Shown piece by piece: positions 1 to 10,700 of a stretch of DNA of 64,000 nt. Origin of the DNA: Excoecaria cochinchinensis. Its lineage: Eukaryota > Streptophyta > Magnoliopsida > Malpighiales > Euphorbiaceae. Position 1 is the first letter of the stretch. Each line of letters starts with the position of its first letter. Position numbers and translations under genes: made by a program. The notes below the pieces were generated by a model. The model did not search any database and was not told the origin of the DNA. It was given only the letters and a program-made list of their open reading frames with translations. The stretch covers positions 6,730,501 through 6,794,500 of the forward strand of contig CANTUQ010000073.1 in NCBI GenBank assembly GCA_947683425.1, read 5' to 3'.

Positions 1-2
1 CA

Positions 3-3000
3 AAATTACCTTCAGTTATTCATTTGCCTGATAGGACGGAGAATTTTCAAAACCCAAGATTTTCTTGTTCAAGCATTCCAAGTGCTTCTTTTCAAAACGT
101 GGATTATTCTTCAAATGTACCTCACCAGGTCTATTCTAGACCACAGGTAGGTGATGAAGAACAAAACAATTCACCTCCAACTTCACCATCTTTTTCTGCG
201 GTAACTGAAAATGTTATCAATGAACTAAATGTTTTAGAAAAAGAATTTGAAGTTGATAAAAATTTCTTGCATCAGGATTTCTATTCTTCAAAAAATTCAG
301 AAAAAATAAATTGGTTTTTCAAAAATTTTCTGGATAAAAGAAAAGAAATTCAAAATGAGTTTTATGACTTCGTCATACAAAACAAAGCTCATGTTTTATT
401 TTTTGACTGGTTTGAAATTTATGCATCTCAAAATGAAATTTCATATCCTTTCAAAATAAACACCAAATCTGTCAACCCTGTTACTATTAGAAATAAGGTT
501 ACAGAATGGGAAATGGTAGATGGAAAGAAAACTCAATCTGAACATCCACCTTTAAGACAAATCAAAATTGCACATCTAGAAACCACTATAGATGCTGCAC
601 CTTACAAAACCCCAAGTGGTGATTCAAACAAGGATATTAAAAATATTCTTCAACAAAATAATTTTTCAAACACTCATCTTAGTACAATTGCCAAACAATT
701 AACTAGGATAGAGGAAAACCAAAAAACAACCACTGTCGTTTCCCAGGTTGAATCGACAGCTTCAAAACTGAAAAGTCCAGTTTTCAAACCTTTTCAGGTT
801 TCAAAGACTAGTCAAAAACTGTTCAGGGAAGGTAAATCAGAATTCACTGAAGCTCTTAAAACCCAACTTAGTAGGATAGAGAACACCTCTACATCTACAC
901 CAGAAGTTATAAGAGACACCCCTGACCGTAGCAAAGCTGTTAGTGCTTTAGATCAGGTATCTGACTCTGAAGATACGCAGCCAAACCAAAAGGAGGAATT
1001 GTTCAAACTCGTTTGGCAAAGAGGTCAACCTTTGACTATGACCACGGCCCCAGACTTAGGCATAGAAAATAGACCAAACATACTATCTCAATCTAAATTC
1101 AATACCTCTACTGTCTATGAATGGAGCATAGATGGTATGTCCGAGTATAACATCCTTGGTCTTCTACAACAGATGACTATGGCCTCCAATGCTTACAAAA
1201 CCCAAACAGGTACACCTGATAGAGCAATTGCTGAACTTCTAGTTGCAGGTTTTTCAGGACAACTAAAAGGATGGTGGGATTATCATCTCACTGCCCAACA
1301 GCAGTTAGAAATATTAGGTGCAATCCAAACCTTAGAGGATGGAACTCCCATTCTCGATGAGATAGGAAACCCCATACCTGATGCTGTAGCAACCCTAATC
1401 CATACGATTAGTCTACACTTCATAGGTGACCCTTCTCATTTAAAAGATAAAAACACAGAAATTCTTTCAAACCTCAGATGTAAAAAGCTTTCTGATTTTC
1501 AAATTTACAAAAACACTTTCTTAACTAGGGTTATGCTTAGGGAAGATTCCAATCAACCATTCTGGAAAGAAAAATTCCTTGCTGGCCTTCCTACCCTTTT
1601 AGGAGAAAGAGTCCGAAGCAAAATCAAAGAAGCTTTTGGGATTAGCCAAATTCCTTATAACCATTTAACTTATGGGGAATTAGTTAGTTTCACACAAAAA
1701 GAAGGTTTAAAGATCTGCGAAGACTTAAAACTTCAAAAACATCTCAAATGGGAAATGAAGAAAACCAGGCAAGAACTAGGATCGTTCTGTAAACAGTTTG
1801 AAGTCTCCACAGAAGGTCAAACAAAAACCTGTGGAGGTTCCTGTTCCAAATCCTACAAAAAGCCTCACAAACGTTTTTCTTCAAAACCTAACAAACAAGA
1901 GTTTTATAAAAGATCTAAACCACAAAAAACTCATAAAAGAAGATCTTTTAGAAAACCCTTCAAACCAGCTTTCAAACAAGTCACTTGTTTTAAGTGTGGC
2001 AAACCTGGTCATACTTCGAAATATTGCAGACTTAACAAAAAACTTCATGAATTACAAGTTGAGGAAGAAACAATTCAAAAAATTGAAGCCATCCTCCTTG
2101 AAACTTCTGAAAATGAATCTCAAACAGAATCATCAGAAACAGAAGATTCTTTTCAAAACGATGAAGTTGCTGCCTTTGATTCCTCTAGTAGTGAGTCGGG
2201 TAGTAGTTTCAAATCTTTAAATGTTTTGACAAAAGATCAAGAATTAATTCTTGATATTATCAAACAAGTGGAAGATTCAAAACTTCAAAAAGAAATTATT
2301 GAAAAACTTTTGAAGTCTTTTGAACCAAAAACTCCAAAACCTTCCACTTCCAAACTCATTCCAAACAGTACTTATGATCTCACAAAAATCCTAAGTACTA
2401 AATCAAAAGAAAAACCTCCTGTGACAATTCAATCGCTTCAAGAAGAAATTAAAATTGTCAAACAAGAGCTAAAAACTCTTAAAGAAAAACAGGAGAGAGA
2501 TTCAAATCTTCTTCATAATCTTTTATCACAAGACTCTAGTTCTAATGATAATGAGAGTGAGGAAAAAATTGAAAACGAAACTGCAGGTCTAGACTTAGAA
2601 AATGAAATTCAAAGTTTAGAAAATGCTCCAAATGATTTCTTGTTTATTTTGAGAGAAATTACCACAAGAAAATATTTGGTAAAAGTTTTCATTGTTTTTT
2701 CAAATGATTTCAAAATTGATACAGTTGCTCTTTTTGATACAGGAGCAGATTTAAATTGTTTAAAAAGCTGTATCGTCCCAAAAAGATTTTTTGAAAAAAC
2801 TTCTGAAAAACTTGTCGCAGCAAACAACTCCGACATGGGTATCAAATTCAAAACAGAAGCTTCCATACAAAATGGTAGCATCTTTATCAAAACTCCATTT
2901 GTTTTACTAGAAAATATCAGTCATACTGTCATTTTAGGGACTCCATTTATCAATATGATTACTCCCTATTCTGTCACATATGATGGTATTTCCTTTAAAG

Positions 3001-4613
3001 CAAATAGAGAAAAAATTGTTTTCCCTTTTGTTGAAAAACCCAGAACAAGAAATTTGAACCTTTTAAAAGCTTGTTCTGTTTACAAAAGTGAATTAAATTG
3101 TATAATTCAAGGAAAACAAAAGCATTTACAATTTCTCAAACAGGATGTTTCCTTTTTCAAAATCCAGAAAGGATTAGAAAATGATTTGGTAAAACAAAGA
3201 ATTTTCGATTTTCAAAGTTTAATTGAAAATGAAATTTGTTCAGACTTACCAAATGCCTTCTGGAGCAGAAAACAACATATGGTTGATTTACCATATGAAA
3301 GTGAGTTTTCAGAAAAACAAATTCCAACAAAAGCTAGGCCAATTCAAATGAATCATGAACTCGAAGAACACTGCAAAAAAGAGATACATGATTTAAAGCA
3401 AAAGGGTCTAATCACAGAATCCAGATCTCCCTGGAGCTGTGCAGCTTTTTATGTTAACAAAAACTCTGAAATAGAAAGAGGCACGCCTAGGCTTGTAATC
3501 AATTACAAACCATTAAACAAGGCTTTAAAATGGATTCGGTATCCGATTCCCAACAAAAAAGATCTTTTGCAAAAACTACATTCTGCATTTGTTTTCTCAA
3601 AATTTGATATGAAATCAGGATTTTGGCAAATTCAGATTGAACCAAAAGATCGTTACAAAACTGCTTTTACTGTTCCGTTTGGACAGTATGAGTGGACGGT
3701 TATGCCGTTTGGTTTAAAAAATGCTCCTTCAGAATTTCAAAGAATTATGAATGAGATTTTTAATCCTTTCTCAAAATTCTGTGTTGTTTATATTGATGAT
3801 GTTCTTGTTTTTTCAGAATCAATTGAACAGCATTTCAAACACCTCAGGACCTTTTTCAATGTAACAAAGAAAAATGGACTTGTTGTTTCAAAAACAAAAA
3901 TCTCTCTTTTTCAAACGAAAATTCATTTCTTAGGTCATTATATTTCCCAAGGAACAATTACTCCAATTGAGAGATCTTTGGCTTTTGCGGATAAGTTTCC
4001 AGACAAAATCTTAGACAAAACCCAGCTTCAAAGATTTTTGGGAAGTCTAAATTATGTTCTAGATTTTTGTCCCAACATCAACCGATTAGCAAAACCTCTG
4101 CATGATAGGTTGAAGAAAACACCTGTTGCTTGGTCTGAAGAACATACTAGTATAGTTCAACAAATTAAGAAACAGGTAAAAGAAATTCCATGCCTGCATT
4201 TAGCTGACACATTAGCACCTAAGATTGTTGAGACTGATGCGTTTGACTTAGGTTATGGAGGCATTTTGAAACAAACAGTGGGCGGGAAAGAATGCATAGT
4301 CCAGTTCACTTCTGCACATTGGAATGATTGTCAGAAAAATTATTCTACAATTAAAAAAGAAATTCTTTCAATTGTCATGTGCATTTCAAAATTCCAAAGC
4401 GATTTAATAAATCAGAAGTTCTTACTTCGGATTGATTGTAAATCTGCTAAGGACGTTTTACAAAAAGATGTTCAAAACATCGCATCAAAACAAATTTTTG
4501 CCCGTTGGCAAGCTATCCTTAGTATTTTCGATTTTGAAATTGAATTTATTAAGGGAGATAAAAACTCAATTCCTGATTTTCTGACCAGAGAGTTCCTTCA
4601 AAACAGGACTTAA
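3..4613 (+). CDS. Endogenous pararetrovirus polyprotein (coat, protease, RT, RNase H), 5'-partial
   Basis: This is one uninterrupted frame of about 1,537 codons. It is open from the window edge (the first internal ATG is not the true start), so the N-terminal part, where a movement protein is expected, lies outside. In order it shows a Glu/Lys/Asn-rich N-terminal part; a coat-like region ending in a Lys/Arg stretch and a CCHC zinc knuckle (CFKCGKPGHTSKYC, nt about 1987-2028); an acidic Ser/Glu-rich linker; an aspartic protease motif FDTGAD (nt about 2734); a reverse transcriptase with the YIDD box (nt about 3789); and RNase H with TDAFDLGYGG (nt about 4230) and later acidic residues. A zinc knuckle, protease, RT and RNase H in one frame, with no integrase and no LTRs, is the Caulimoviridae plan (Petuvirus/Florendovirus-like). 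The strongly A-rich coding strand fits too. That the frame is open throughout is unusual for an integrated copy. Genus is my inference. Confidence 0.88.
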   Translation, partial: KLPSVIHLPDRTENFQNPRFSCSSIPSASFQNVDYSSNVPHQVYSRPQVGDEEQNNSPPTSPSFSAVTENVINELNVLEKEFEVDKNFLHQDFYSSKNSEKINWFFKNFLDKRKEIQNEFYDFVIQNKAHVLFFDWFEIYASQNEISYPFKINTKSVNPVTIRNKVTEWEMVDGKKTQSEHPPLRQIKIAHLETTIDAAPYKTPSGDSNKDIKNILQQNNFSNTHLSTIAKQLTRIEENQKTTTVVSQVESTASKLKSPVFKPFQVSKTSQKLFREGKSEFTEALKTQLSRIENTSTSTPEVIRDTPDRSKAVSALDQVSDSEDTQPNQKEELFKLVWQRGQPLTMTTAPDLGIENRPNILSQSKFNTSTVYEWSIDGMSEYNILGLLQQMTMASNAYKTQTGTPDRAIAELLVAGFSGQLKGWWDYHLTAQQQLEILGAIQTLEDGTPILDEIGNPIPDAVATLIHTISLHFIGDPSHLKDKNTEILSNLRCKKLSDFQIYKNTFLTRVMLREDSNQPFWKEKFLAGLPTLLGERVRSKIKEAFGISQIPYNHLTYGELVSFTQKEGLKICEDLKLQKHLKWEMKKTRQELGSFCKQFEVSTEGQTKTCGGSCSKSYKKPHKRFSSKPNKQEFYKRSKPQKTHKRRSFRKPFKPAFKQVTCFKCGKPGHTSKYCRLNKKLHELQVEEETIQKIEAILLETSENESQTESSETEDSFQNDEVAAFDSSSSESGSSFKSLNVLTKDQELILDIIKQVEDSKLQKEIIEKLLKSFEPKTPKPSTSKLIPNSTYDLTKILSTKSKEKPPVTIQSLQEEIKIVKQELKTLKEKQERDSNLLHNLLSQDSSSNDNESEEKIENETAGLDLENEIQSLENAPNDFLFILREITTRKYLVKVFIVFSNDFKIDTVALFDTGADLNCLKSCIVPKRFFEKTSEKLVAANNSDMGIKFKTEASIQNGSIFIKTPFVLLENISHTVILGTPFINMITPYSVTYDGISFKANREKIVFPFVEKPRTRNLNLLKACSVYKSELNCIIQGKQKHLQFLKQDVSFFKIQKGLENDLVKQRIFDFQSLIENEICSDLPNAFWSRKQHMVDLPYESEFSEKQIPTKARPIQMNHELEEHCKKEIHDLKQKGLITESRSPWSCAAFYVNKNSEIERGTPRLVINYKPLNKALKWIRYPIPNKKDLLQKLHSAFVFSKFDMKSGFWQIQIEPKDRYKTAFTVPFGQYEWTVMPFGLKNAPSEFQRIMNEIFNPFSKFCVVYIDDVLVFSESIEQHFKHLRTFFNVTKKNGLVVSKTKISLFQTKIHFLGHYISQGTITPIERSLAFADKFPDKILDKTQLQRFLGSLNYVLDFCPNINRLAKPLHDRLKKTPVAWSEEHTSIVQQIKKQVKEIPCLHLADTLAPKIVETDAFDLGYGGILKQTVGGKECIVQFTSAHWNDCQKNYSTIKKEILSIVMCISKFQSDLINQKFLLRIDCKSAKDVLQKDVQNIASKQIFARWQAILSIFDFEIEFIKGDKNSIPDFLTREFLQNRT

Positions 4614-4617
4614 TAAA

Positions 4618-6075
4618 ATGCCCAGAAAATCCAAGGGAAAGGGGAAAGAGGTCCAGAAAGAGGACCCAAAAGTTCCAAAACCTGTGGCAGCTTCTTCTGC
4701 TACAGAAATCAAATCTTGGGCAGAAATTGTCGAAGAAGATGAAGAAGCCCTTGCCAAACAGTCCCTGGTCCAGCAATGGATCGAGACTCTCGACAAACAG
4801 CCAGAACTTGGCTCCCTTTTCAAAATGATTGCTGAAAAGCAAACAGGTATATTGTCTCAAACTATTTCAAAACCAGAGGAAGGATCTTCATCCTCAAAAA
4901 CCTCCTCTAAACAAATTTCAAAACCTACACAAGAATCATCTTGTAGTAGACAACTTATCAAACCCTCCAATCTCGGAGTTTCTACTTCAAAATCCTCACA
5001 AGAGGAATTTTTAAAAATTGTTTTGACACAAAACAGTTCTGAAATTGTTTTATCTCAACCAAAAAACATTTCAAATTATTTTGTCAAAACAGATTTTCAA
5101 TATATTTGCACCATTGAGGAAGGGTTTTACGCAAATGATCCTCAAATGGCCATTTCAAAAGTTTTCCCTAAAGGCTGGTTATTTAAACCATGGGATTTAA
5201 CAAAACCCCAGCCTTACTACAGGGCAATTCTTGAATTAACAGGTTCTGTGTCCATTGTGGACAACCCAAAAACCGGACCTATTAATTACTCAATGGGAAA
5301 AATCCACAGGGTTATCTCTCCTCTTGAATGGGGACAAAACCTTCATCAACCCAAATCCTTTCCTATTGATTTCAAAACCACTTATAACCACTGCCGGACC
5401 TATTCCTACTGGGATTATCAACAGGCCTGGTACAATGCCTTTCTTTTTCAAAACGCAAATTCCACCCATACTTGGTTGTTTTACTTTCAGCCCAAGCATG
5501 ACACAGCCAGAATCCCTTTTTGGTTTGCACATTGGTGAAAATTGTATGGAGCTTCTCCTGAAATCCTAAAACCCCAGGTTCAGGAAAGCTACACCCTTTT
5601 CAAAACCTCTTATCAACCTTCTGACAGAGAAAAAAGGTTTCATCCTTTGATGCTTTTTGCAGTCAGGTTTTTCTTACCTTGGGTAACAGCTTGGTATCTG
5701 GATTACCACCAGCAAGAGGCACAATTAAGCCTAGTCAGAAGATTCAAAACCAGATGGTGGACGAAATTTAACATTCCGGAATCCATCAAAAGACCAACTG
5801 TAAGTAGGTACCTTCAAAGCCAAGGATTTCTCAAAGTAGAACATTCAACAACACAGTTCTTGGCCCAGAAATCCTTTGCCCAAACCCAACTTGCAACAGC
5901 AAAAACTGAAGAGGAATACTTTCAGATAATGGCCCAACTTTTGCAAAGCAAGGCCTCTTCTTCGAAAGCCCCTTCAGGATCTTCAAAAGAAGGCTCATCC
6001 TCTGGAACAGAGCCCACCTTCGATCTAGCAGATGAAGACTGTGATGTCTTCCCAAACTCTCGCATGGATCCATAA
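4618..6075 (+). pseudogene. Second viral ORF of unknown function, broken by one TGA
   Basis: An ATG lies four bases after the stop of the polyprotein frame and opens a 486-codon frame broken once by TGA at 5536-5538. The parts before (306 codons) and after (177 codons from 5542) are in the same phase, so this was one gene. The N-terminal third is Lys/Ser/Glu-rich and looks disordered. The middle is rich in aromatic residues (Trp, Tyr, Phe) with many prolines and looks folded. The C-terminus is a Ser-rich acidic tail. I see no enzyme motif. Position directly after RNase H, tightly spaced, suggests co-expression from the pregenomic RNA. Some florendovirus-like genomes carry a second ORF of unknown role here, and I infer that this is its homologue. 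A transactivator role is possible but not shown. Confidence 0.7.
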
Positions 6076-6960
6076 ACAAAGGAAGTTTTTCGAACATGGG
6101 CCTAGCCCATACGATTTCCTTATTAAGATATTTTGTCAACATGGGACTAGCCCATCACCTTTTATCTTAAAATTGTATTTGCAAACAGGCTTGAGCCCAT
6201 ACCTTTGTTAAGGCCCAGCCTCATAAAAAAAAAAAAAAAAGTCAAAAAGAAAATAGTAAAAAGATATTTTTCTGCTTTCGGTGCTTGGCTTTTTCTTCTT
6301 TTTCAAACAGTCATAATGGAACAATAGGAGCAGAGCACGTGAAGTCTTCTTTCCAGCTCATTCCATCACTTCCTGTCTCCACCAGACTCCCATAATTGAC
6401 GGAAGACCCTCTACTTAAGGACTACCTTCTTCCCAGTTGAAGGCAGAGAAAAATTTGGAGAGGATTCCCAGTCTTCAAACTCTCACACTTAGATCCGAGA
6501 TTAGGTTGCTCATGTGTTGAGCCAAAACACCTTGTAATCTTGAGCTGAGTGTTTATCTCCGTTTGTAATTATTTTCTTTTCTTCCAAAACCTGTAAGTGT
6601 AGCTCATGTGTTGAGCCTCTTTATACCTTACAGTTTATGTATTTATGTTGTTATTCTTATAAAAGTATTTTTTAACAACTGTTTCTGCATTCATAAGTAT
6701 GCTCTGTACCTGCGGTTTAATCTGATCTGGTACATCATAAATACTGTTTGCATAAACCTTTCAAACAATCTTGAAAGTATATAGGCTGAAACAATACGAG
6801 CTGCGGGCTACTGGTCCAAAGGATAACTAGGTTATCATGCTTGTTCAGTGCCACGTACTTTCCTGATTCAGTTTTAATTTTTTGCATTGCATTTTCATTT
6901 TCATTTTCATTTTCGTTTTAGTTCTAGGTTGTGAAATCCACTTGTGGATCTGTTGCTGTG
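6076..6960 (+). promoter_or_regulatory. Viral intergenic/regulatory region
   Basis: This non-coding stretch follows the second viral ORF. It has three TGGGC/GCCCA-rich repeats (6093-6200), an A-tract (about 6226-6240), a TGACG motif near 6397, and a TATA-like CTACTTAAG about 20 bases further on. The phrase GCTCATGTGTTGAGCC occurs twice (near 6508 and 6602). In caulimovirids the pregenomic promoter, leader and polyA signal sit after the last ORF, so a promoter role is inferred from position. No clear tRNA-Met primer-binding site is visible here. The viral end is not sharp and I place it loosely before the AT microsatellite. Confidence 0.4.
6093..6200 (+). repeat. Three spaced near-palindromic ATGGGC-TAGCCCAT repeats
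   Basis: Three copies lie at about 6093-6110, 6138-6155 and 6184-6200, spaced about 45 bases apart. The first two are almost identical and nearly palindromic (ATGGGC...GCCCAT), and the third is diverged. They contain TGGGC/GCCCA cores like plant site II promoter motifs. They may be enhancer elements of the viral promoter. Confidence 0.6.
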
Positions 6961-6975
6961 TGATAGATATTTTAG

Positions 6976-7002
<27 letters not shown>
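6976..7002. repeat. AT dinucleotide microsatellite
   Basis: Uninterrupted alternating A and T over about 27 bases. Confidence 0.9.
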
Positions 7003-7006
<4 letters not shown>

Positions 7007-7068
7007 TATATACACACATTTACAATTAAGCAATCATATACATAGCCATGGGGGGAAGAGCTTATATA

Positions 7069-7070
<2 letters not shown>

Positions 7071-7117
<47 letters not shown>

Positions 7118-7509
7118 TTTTGTCTTTATACTATAACTATTCTTTGCTTTACACTATGAATTACCTACACATCATCTGTGGATATGGATAATAGGAGCTA
7201 TGGATACCCTTGGGTATCTACTATGGATACTGAATACTCAATATCGAAAATAAAGAGACATGGTTATCTCAAAAGAAACTATGCTATGAACATCAATGAT
7301 GCCGGGGCTATGGATACGATTCACGTGCCAGACTGTAGTAGCTACAACTATATTCCTATAGGCATGTCTCTTTATCCACAACTCAGACACTTTGCAGGCT
7401 ACTGAACTGTATCTACTATATCTCTTTTAATTCTTTACTGTACCCTTACATATGTTTATTACATGCACTATATTCAGATACATATAAATCATGCTTGTAC
7501 AAGAACAAG

Positions 7510-7558
<49 letters not shown>

Positions 7559-7953
7559 CTTTTGTCTTTATACTATAACTATTCTTTGCTTTACACTATG
7601 AATTGCCTACACATCATCTGTGGATGTGGATAACGGGAGCTATGGATACCCTCGGGTATCTACTATGGATATTGAATACTCAATATCGAAAATAAAGAGA
7701 CATGGTTATCTCAAAAGAAACTATGCTATGGACATCAATGGTGTCGAGGCTATGGACACGATTCACGTGCCAGACTGTAGTAGCTACAACTATATCCTTA
7801 TAGGCATGCCTCTTTATCCACAACTCATACACTTTACAGGCTACTGAACTGTATCTACTATATCGATTTTAATTCTTGACTGTACCCTTACATATGTTTA
7901 TTACATGTACTATATTCAGATACATATAAATCATCGTTGTATAAGAACAAGCC
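7071..7953 (+). repeat. Tandem duplication of a ~400-bp unit separated by AT microsatellites
   Basis: Unit one (about 7115-7512) and unit two (about 7557-7953) start with the same GTCTTTTGTCTTTATACT and end with AAGAACAAGCCA. Each is preceded by an (AT)n run (7071-7114 and 7513-7553). The period is about 442 bases and identity by eye is above 90%. Each unit has a 75-codon open frame, but its ATG is replaced by GTG and nearly all differences between copies change the amino acid, so I do not call genes. Phrases such as GGATACCC-TTGGGTATC resemble parts of chromovirus-like long LTRs; this is a loose resemblance. Confidence 0.8.
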
Positions 7954-8289
7954 ATCTTTATAAGTTCTACTCACGCATAAATCATTTACTTTTATCAAAC
8001 AGTACATCTTTTATTCATATATCTATAGCATATAAACTCTTCTTGTAAATATAAATATACATCTTATAAACACATAACATACAATTATCTATTCATTTAT
8101 TACTGTCATCATATGCTATATAGTTATTTTCATATATTTTATCAATGAAACATTCATATTGTATTCAATGTCATTTAACAAATCCATTCAATTATATTAT
8201 CATATATAATCCAAAATCCATGCCATCTTAATGACACCTACATAATATTTAATTTCATGTAATCTCTACATTTAAAGTCCTATAATGTA
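7954..8289. other. AT-rich spacer, nothing recognised
   Basis: Very AT-rich sequence with no open frame or repeat structure that I can support. Confidence 0.6.
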
Positions 8290-9130
8290 TTTATATCATA
8301 ATCATTTTTAATTGTTTTACCTTATCTTTAAGTCCTATAGGTTCTTTTTTAACTATTCCATACTTTGAAAATACATTATAACACTGTGGGATGGAAAATA
8401 TTGCATAACGGACAAGGGTAGGCAGATTTGGGGGTGTGCCGAGTCGGCGCCACTCAAAGAGCAAAGGTGCCAAGTCCGCACATGGTGCCGAGTCAAATTC
8501 TACCTCCAACTTGTGCTGTGATTTTGAGCCAATAAACACCATTTTCAGCCAAAATGGTCTTTTTAACGAATGATCCCCTAGATCTTAGCTTTCAAATGCA
8601 CCAATTTGACCTCATTTCGACCTATATCCTAGAAGTTATGGCCTTAACAATACATACTATTCCAGTGCAACTTTCAGGGACAGAATTGTGTCTCAACTTT
8701 GAAAAATTACTGGGAATGATAGATACATAATTTGACCATACTTTTTTCATGAAAGTTAATCTCCAAGATGTCTAGTTTCAGTAGAATTTTGATTCATAAC
8801 ATTTGGATCACTGTAACACCTGAAATGGCCTGGGAATAAAACCTGCTCCCATTACCCGGGCAGAACAGCTATCTCAATTCAGGCCCAATTTCAAGGAGCA
8901 AATGCAATATACGCGAAAATGTATAACTCAAATCCAAATATTGGAGATATCTCATGTTCTAGAAATAGACGACGAAATAAACCAAATATCTGTGAACTAT
9001 AAACAAGCAGTTTGCAAAAAGTCTCCAAAAGATTTAGGGAGCACCAGCACAAGAAGTTCTGGCTCATAAAAAATGACAATTCTTGGAACAACGGCAAATG
9101 GTATTTTAGTAAGATGGAGCACTTGGATTA
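8290..9130 (-). mobile_element. LTR-like relic of a Ty3/gypsy chromovirus type (fragment)
   Basis: Read on the minus strand this region carries phrases typical of the long non-coding LTRs of plant chromoviruses (Tekay/Del-like), such as the CTACTGAAACTAGACATCTT stretch and the CCTGAAATGG-type phrase near 8820. A GTGCCGAGTC motif is repeated near 8440 and 8485. No LTR ends or target duplication are visible, so limits are approximate. Two short open frames here look accidental. Confidence 0.35.
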
Positions 9131-9209
9131 GCCCGGAACGTCTCGACTTAAGGGTTAATAGTTAGCAGAAAACGTTGCTAACTAAATTCAGTAGTAGAAG
9201 AGAAAGCGT

Positions 9210-10260
9210 GTTGGATCTATATAAGAAGATCAAAAAGGTGTTTTAGAAATCCTAATTTCTGTTTATTTCGGTATTAGCTTATCAATTCTATTTCTTGTTT
9301 GGATGAGTATGCTAAAGAAAGATGAAAAGAAAGAATATTTCAAAACATGAATTGTTTAGATTTTGAGGAATTGAATAATGTTTTAAGAAATAAAGAAATT
9401 CTAAAAGGAAATTTAAAAGAAAAGGAATTTATTTTGCATTGTTGTTTTGGCGCTGGTATTTCTTTTATAATATATTGGAATCAAAGCCTAGATTTAAAAA
9501 AAATAATATGTTAAGTTAAAATTAAAAGAAACTTGTGATAAACTAATTAAAATTTGTTCATAATTAATTGGGAAAATGAAATATTATAAAGATAATGAGA
9601 GATATGGAAAATGAATGCATGTTTATAGAATTAAATAATATGATTGATGAATACAAAATACCTGTACTACAAGAAATAAAAGAAGAATTAATAGATATAA
9701 AAAAAAAAACAACCTAGAAAGAGATTTAGAAATTATTGCAAATGAAATTAATAATTCTAGTAGAAATTTAAGAGAGAATTAAATGAATCAACCACGAGAA
9801 GTAGTCAAAGAAAAGGTAAACAAATAGTTGAAAAGAAAGGTCATATCGAATATCTAAAAGGTAGGATTAATTATTTAAAATTCATAAATATACCAAAAAA
9901 TGCTATTACTTATAATGGAAAAGAACTACAAAAATTGTTATATATCAAAGATAATATTTAGAATTACAATTTTTAAAAGAAATAAAAATGAAAATTACAG
10001 TATAGATATTAGCCAAATAGAAACATTAAGTAATTTTGATATAGAATTTTAGTATGAATCTCCATAAATTGATAAAATAAAAATGAGCATTATTGAAAAA
10101 TTTGGACTAAATTTAAGTCTATTAGATCTAAACAATATAGCAAATATAGACAAAATAATAAGAGCAATATATGGACAATTAAAAGTTTTATATGAAAATG
10201 AATTAATATATGAAAATCAAGAAACTGTAGCAAAAGAATGACTATTTTAATGAAAAATAT
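9210..10260 (+). pseudogene. Decayed A-rich retroelement or pararetrovirus stretch
   Basis: A TATATAAG box at about 9219 is followed about 250 bases later by TTGGAATCAAAGCC (about 9470-9483), which resembles the tRNA-Met primer-binding consensus TGGTATCAGAGC. Downstream are broken plus-strand frames, all Lys/Glu/Asn/Ile-rich: near 9340-9500, near 9610-9780, near 9830-9960 and near 10083-10240 (begins MSIIEKFGLNLSLLD). Composition resembles the viral block at the start of the window. No RT or integrase motif is visible. It could be the leader and first small ORFs of another caulimovirid or an A-rich retroelement. Homology is not established. Confidence 0.3.
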
Positions 10261-10568
10261 AAGAATTACATTAATTAATATAAAAATAAATTTAGTAACT
10301 AACTAAAAGGACTTGAATAAAAGAAAAAGGGTATAATTGAAACAAAAACTTCAGGTGTATATGAAAAATTTGAAAAGCTGGAAAATTTATGCCAAGGGCA
10401 TTTTTAATTCAATTATAAAAGTTTAAGGGCAAATTTAAATCAAAATAAAATTTAAGGGCATATATGCCCCCCTTAAAGAAAGTTTAAGTGCAAAAATACA
10501 CTCTATCTCTTTTCATATTGATCCAAATCTTTTTTTTTTGAATTCAATCCAGATAAAATAACATTAAA

Positions 10569-10656
10569 TTTAATAAATAATTAAAAATAAATATACAAAC
10601 CAACATGATTGGATTTAATAAATAATTAAAAATAAAAATACAAACCAGCATGATCT
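10569..10656 (+). repeat. Two tandem ~44-bp units
   Basis: The unit starting TTTAATAAATAATTAAAAAT and containing ACAAACCA-CATGAT occurs twice in a row, with a few substitutions. Confidence 0.75.
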
Positions 10657-10700
10657 AAAAATCCATTTAAATTGTTTATTTTTTATTTGATTAGTTTGAC

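Noticed and set aside
2609..2890. Minus-strand frame inside the viral polyprotein
   Set aside because: Shadow of the strongly coding plus strand (protease region).
7071..7553. AT runs as possible origins or attachment sites
   Set aside because: Plain dinucleotide microsatellites, also found in several other places in the window.
7178..7847. Two tandem 75-codon frames as a small gene pair
   Set aside because: Both start at GTG rather than ATG, and nearly all differences between copies are amino-acid changing, so no sign of coding selection.
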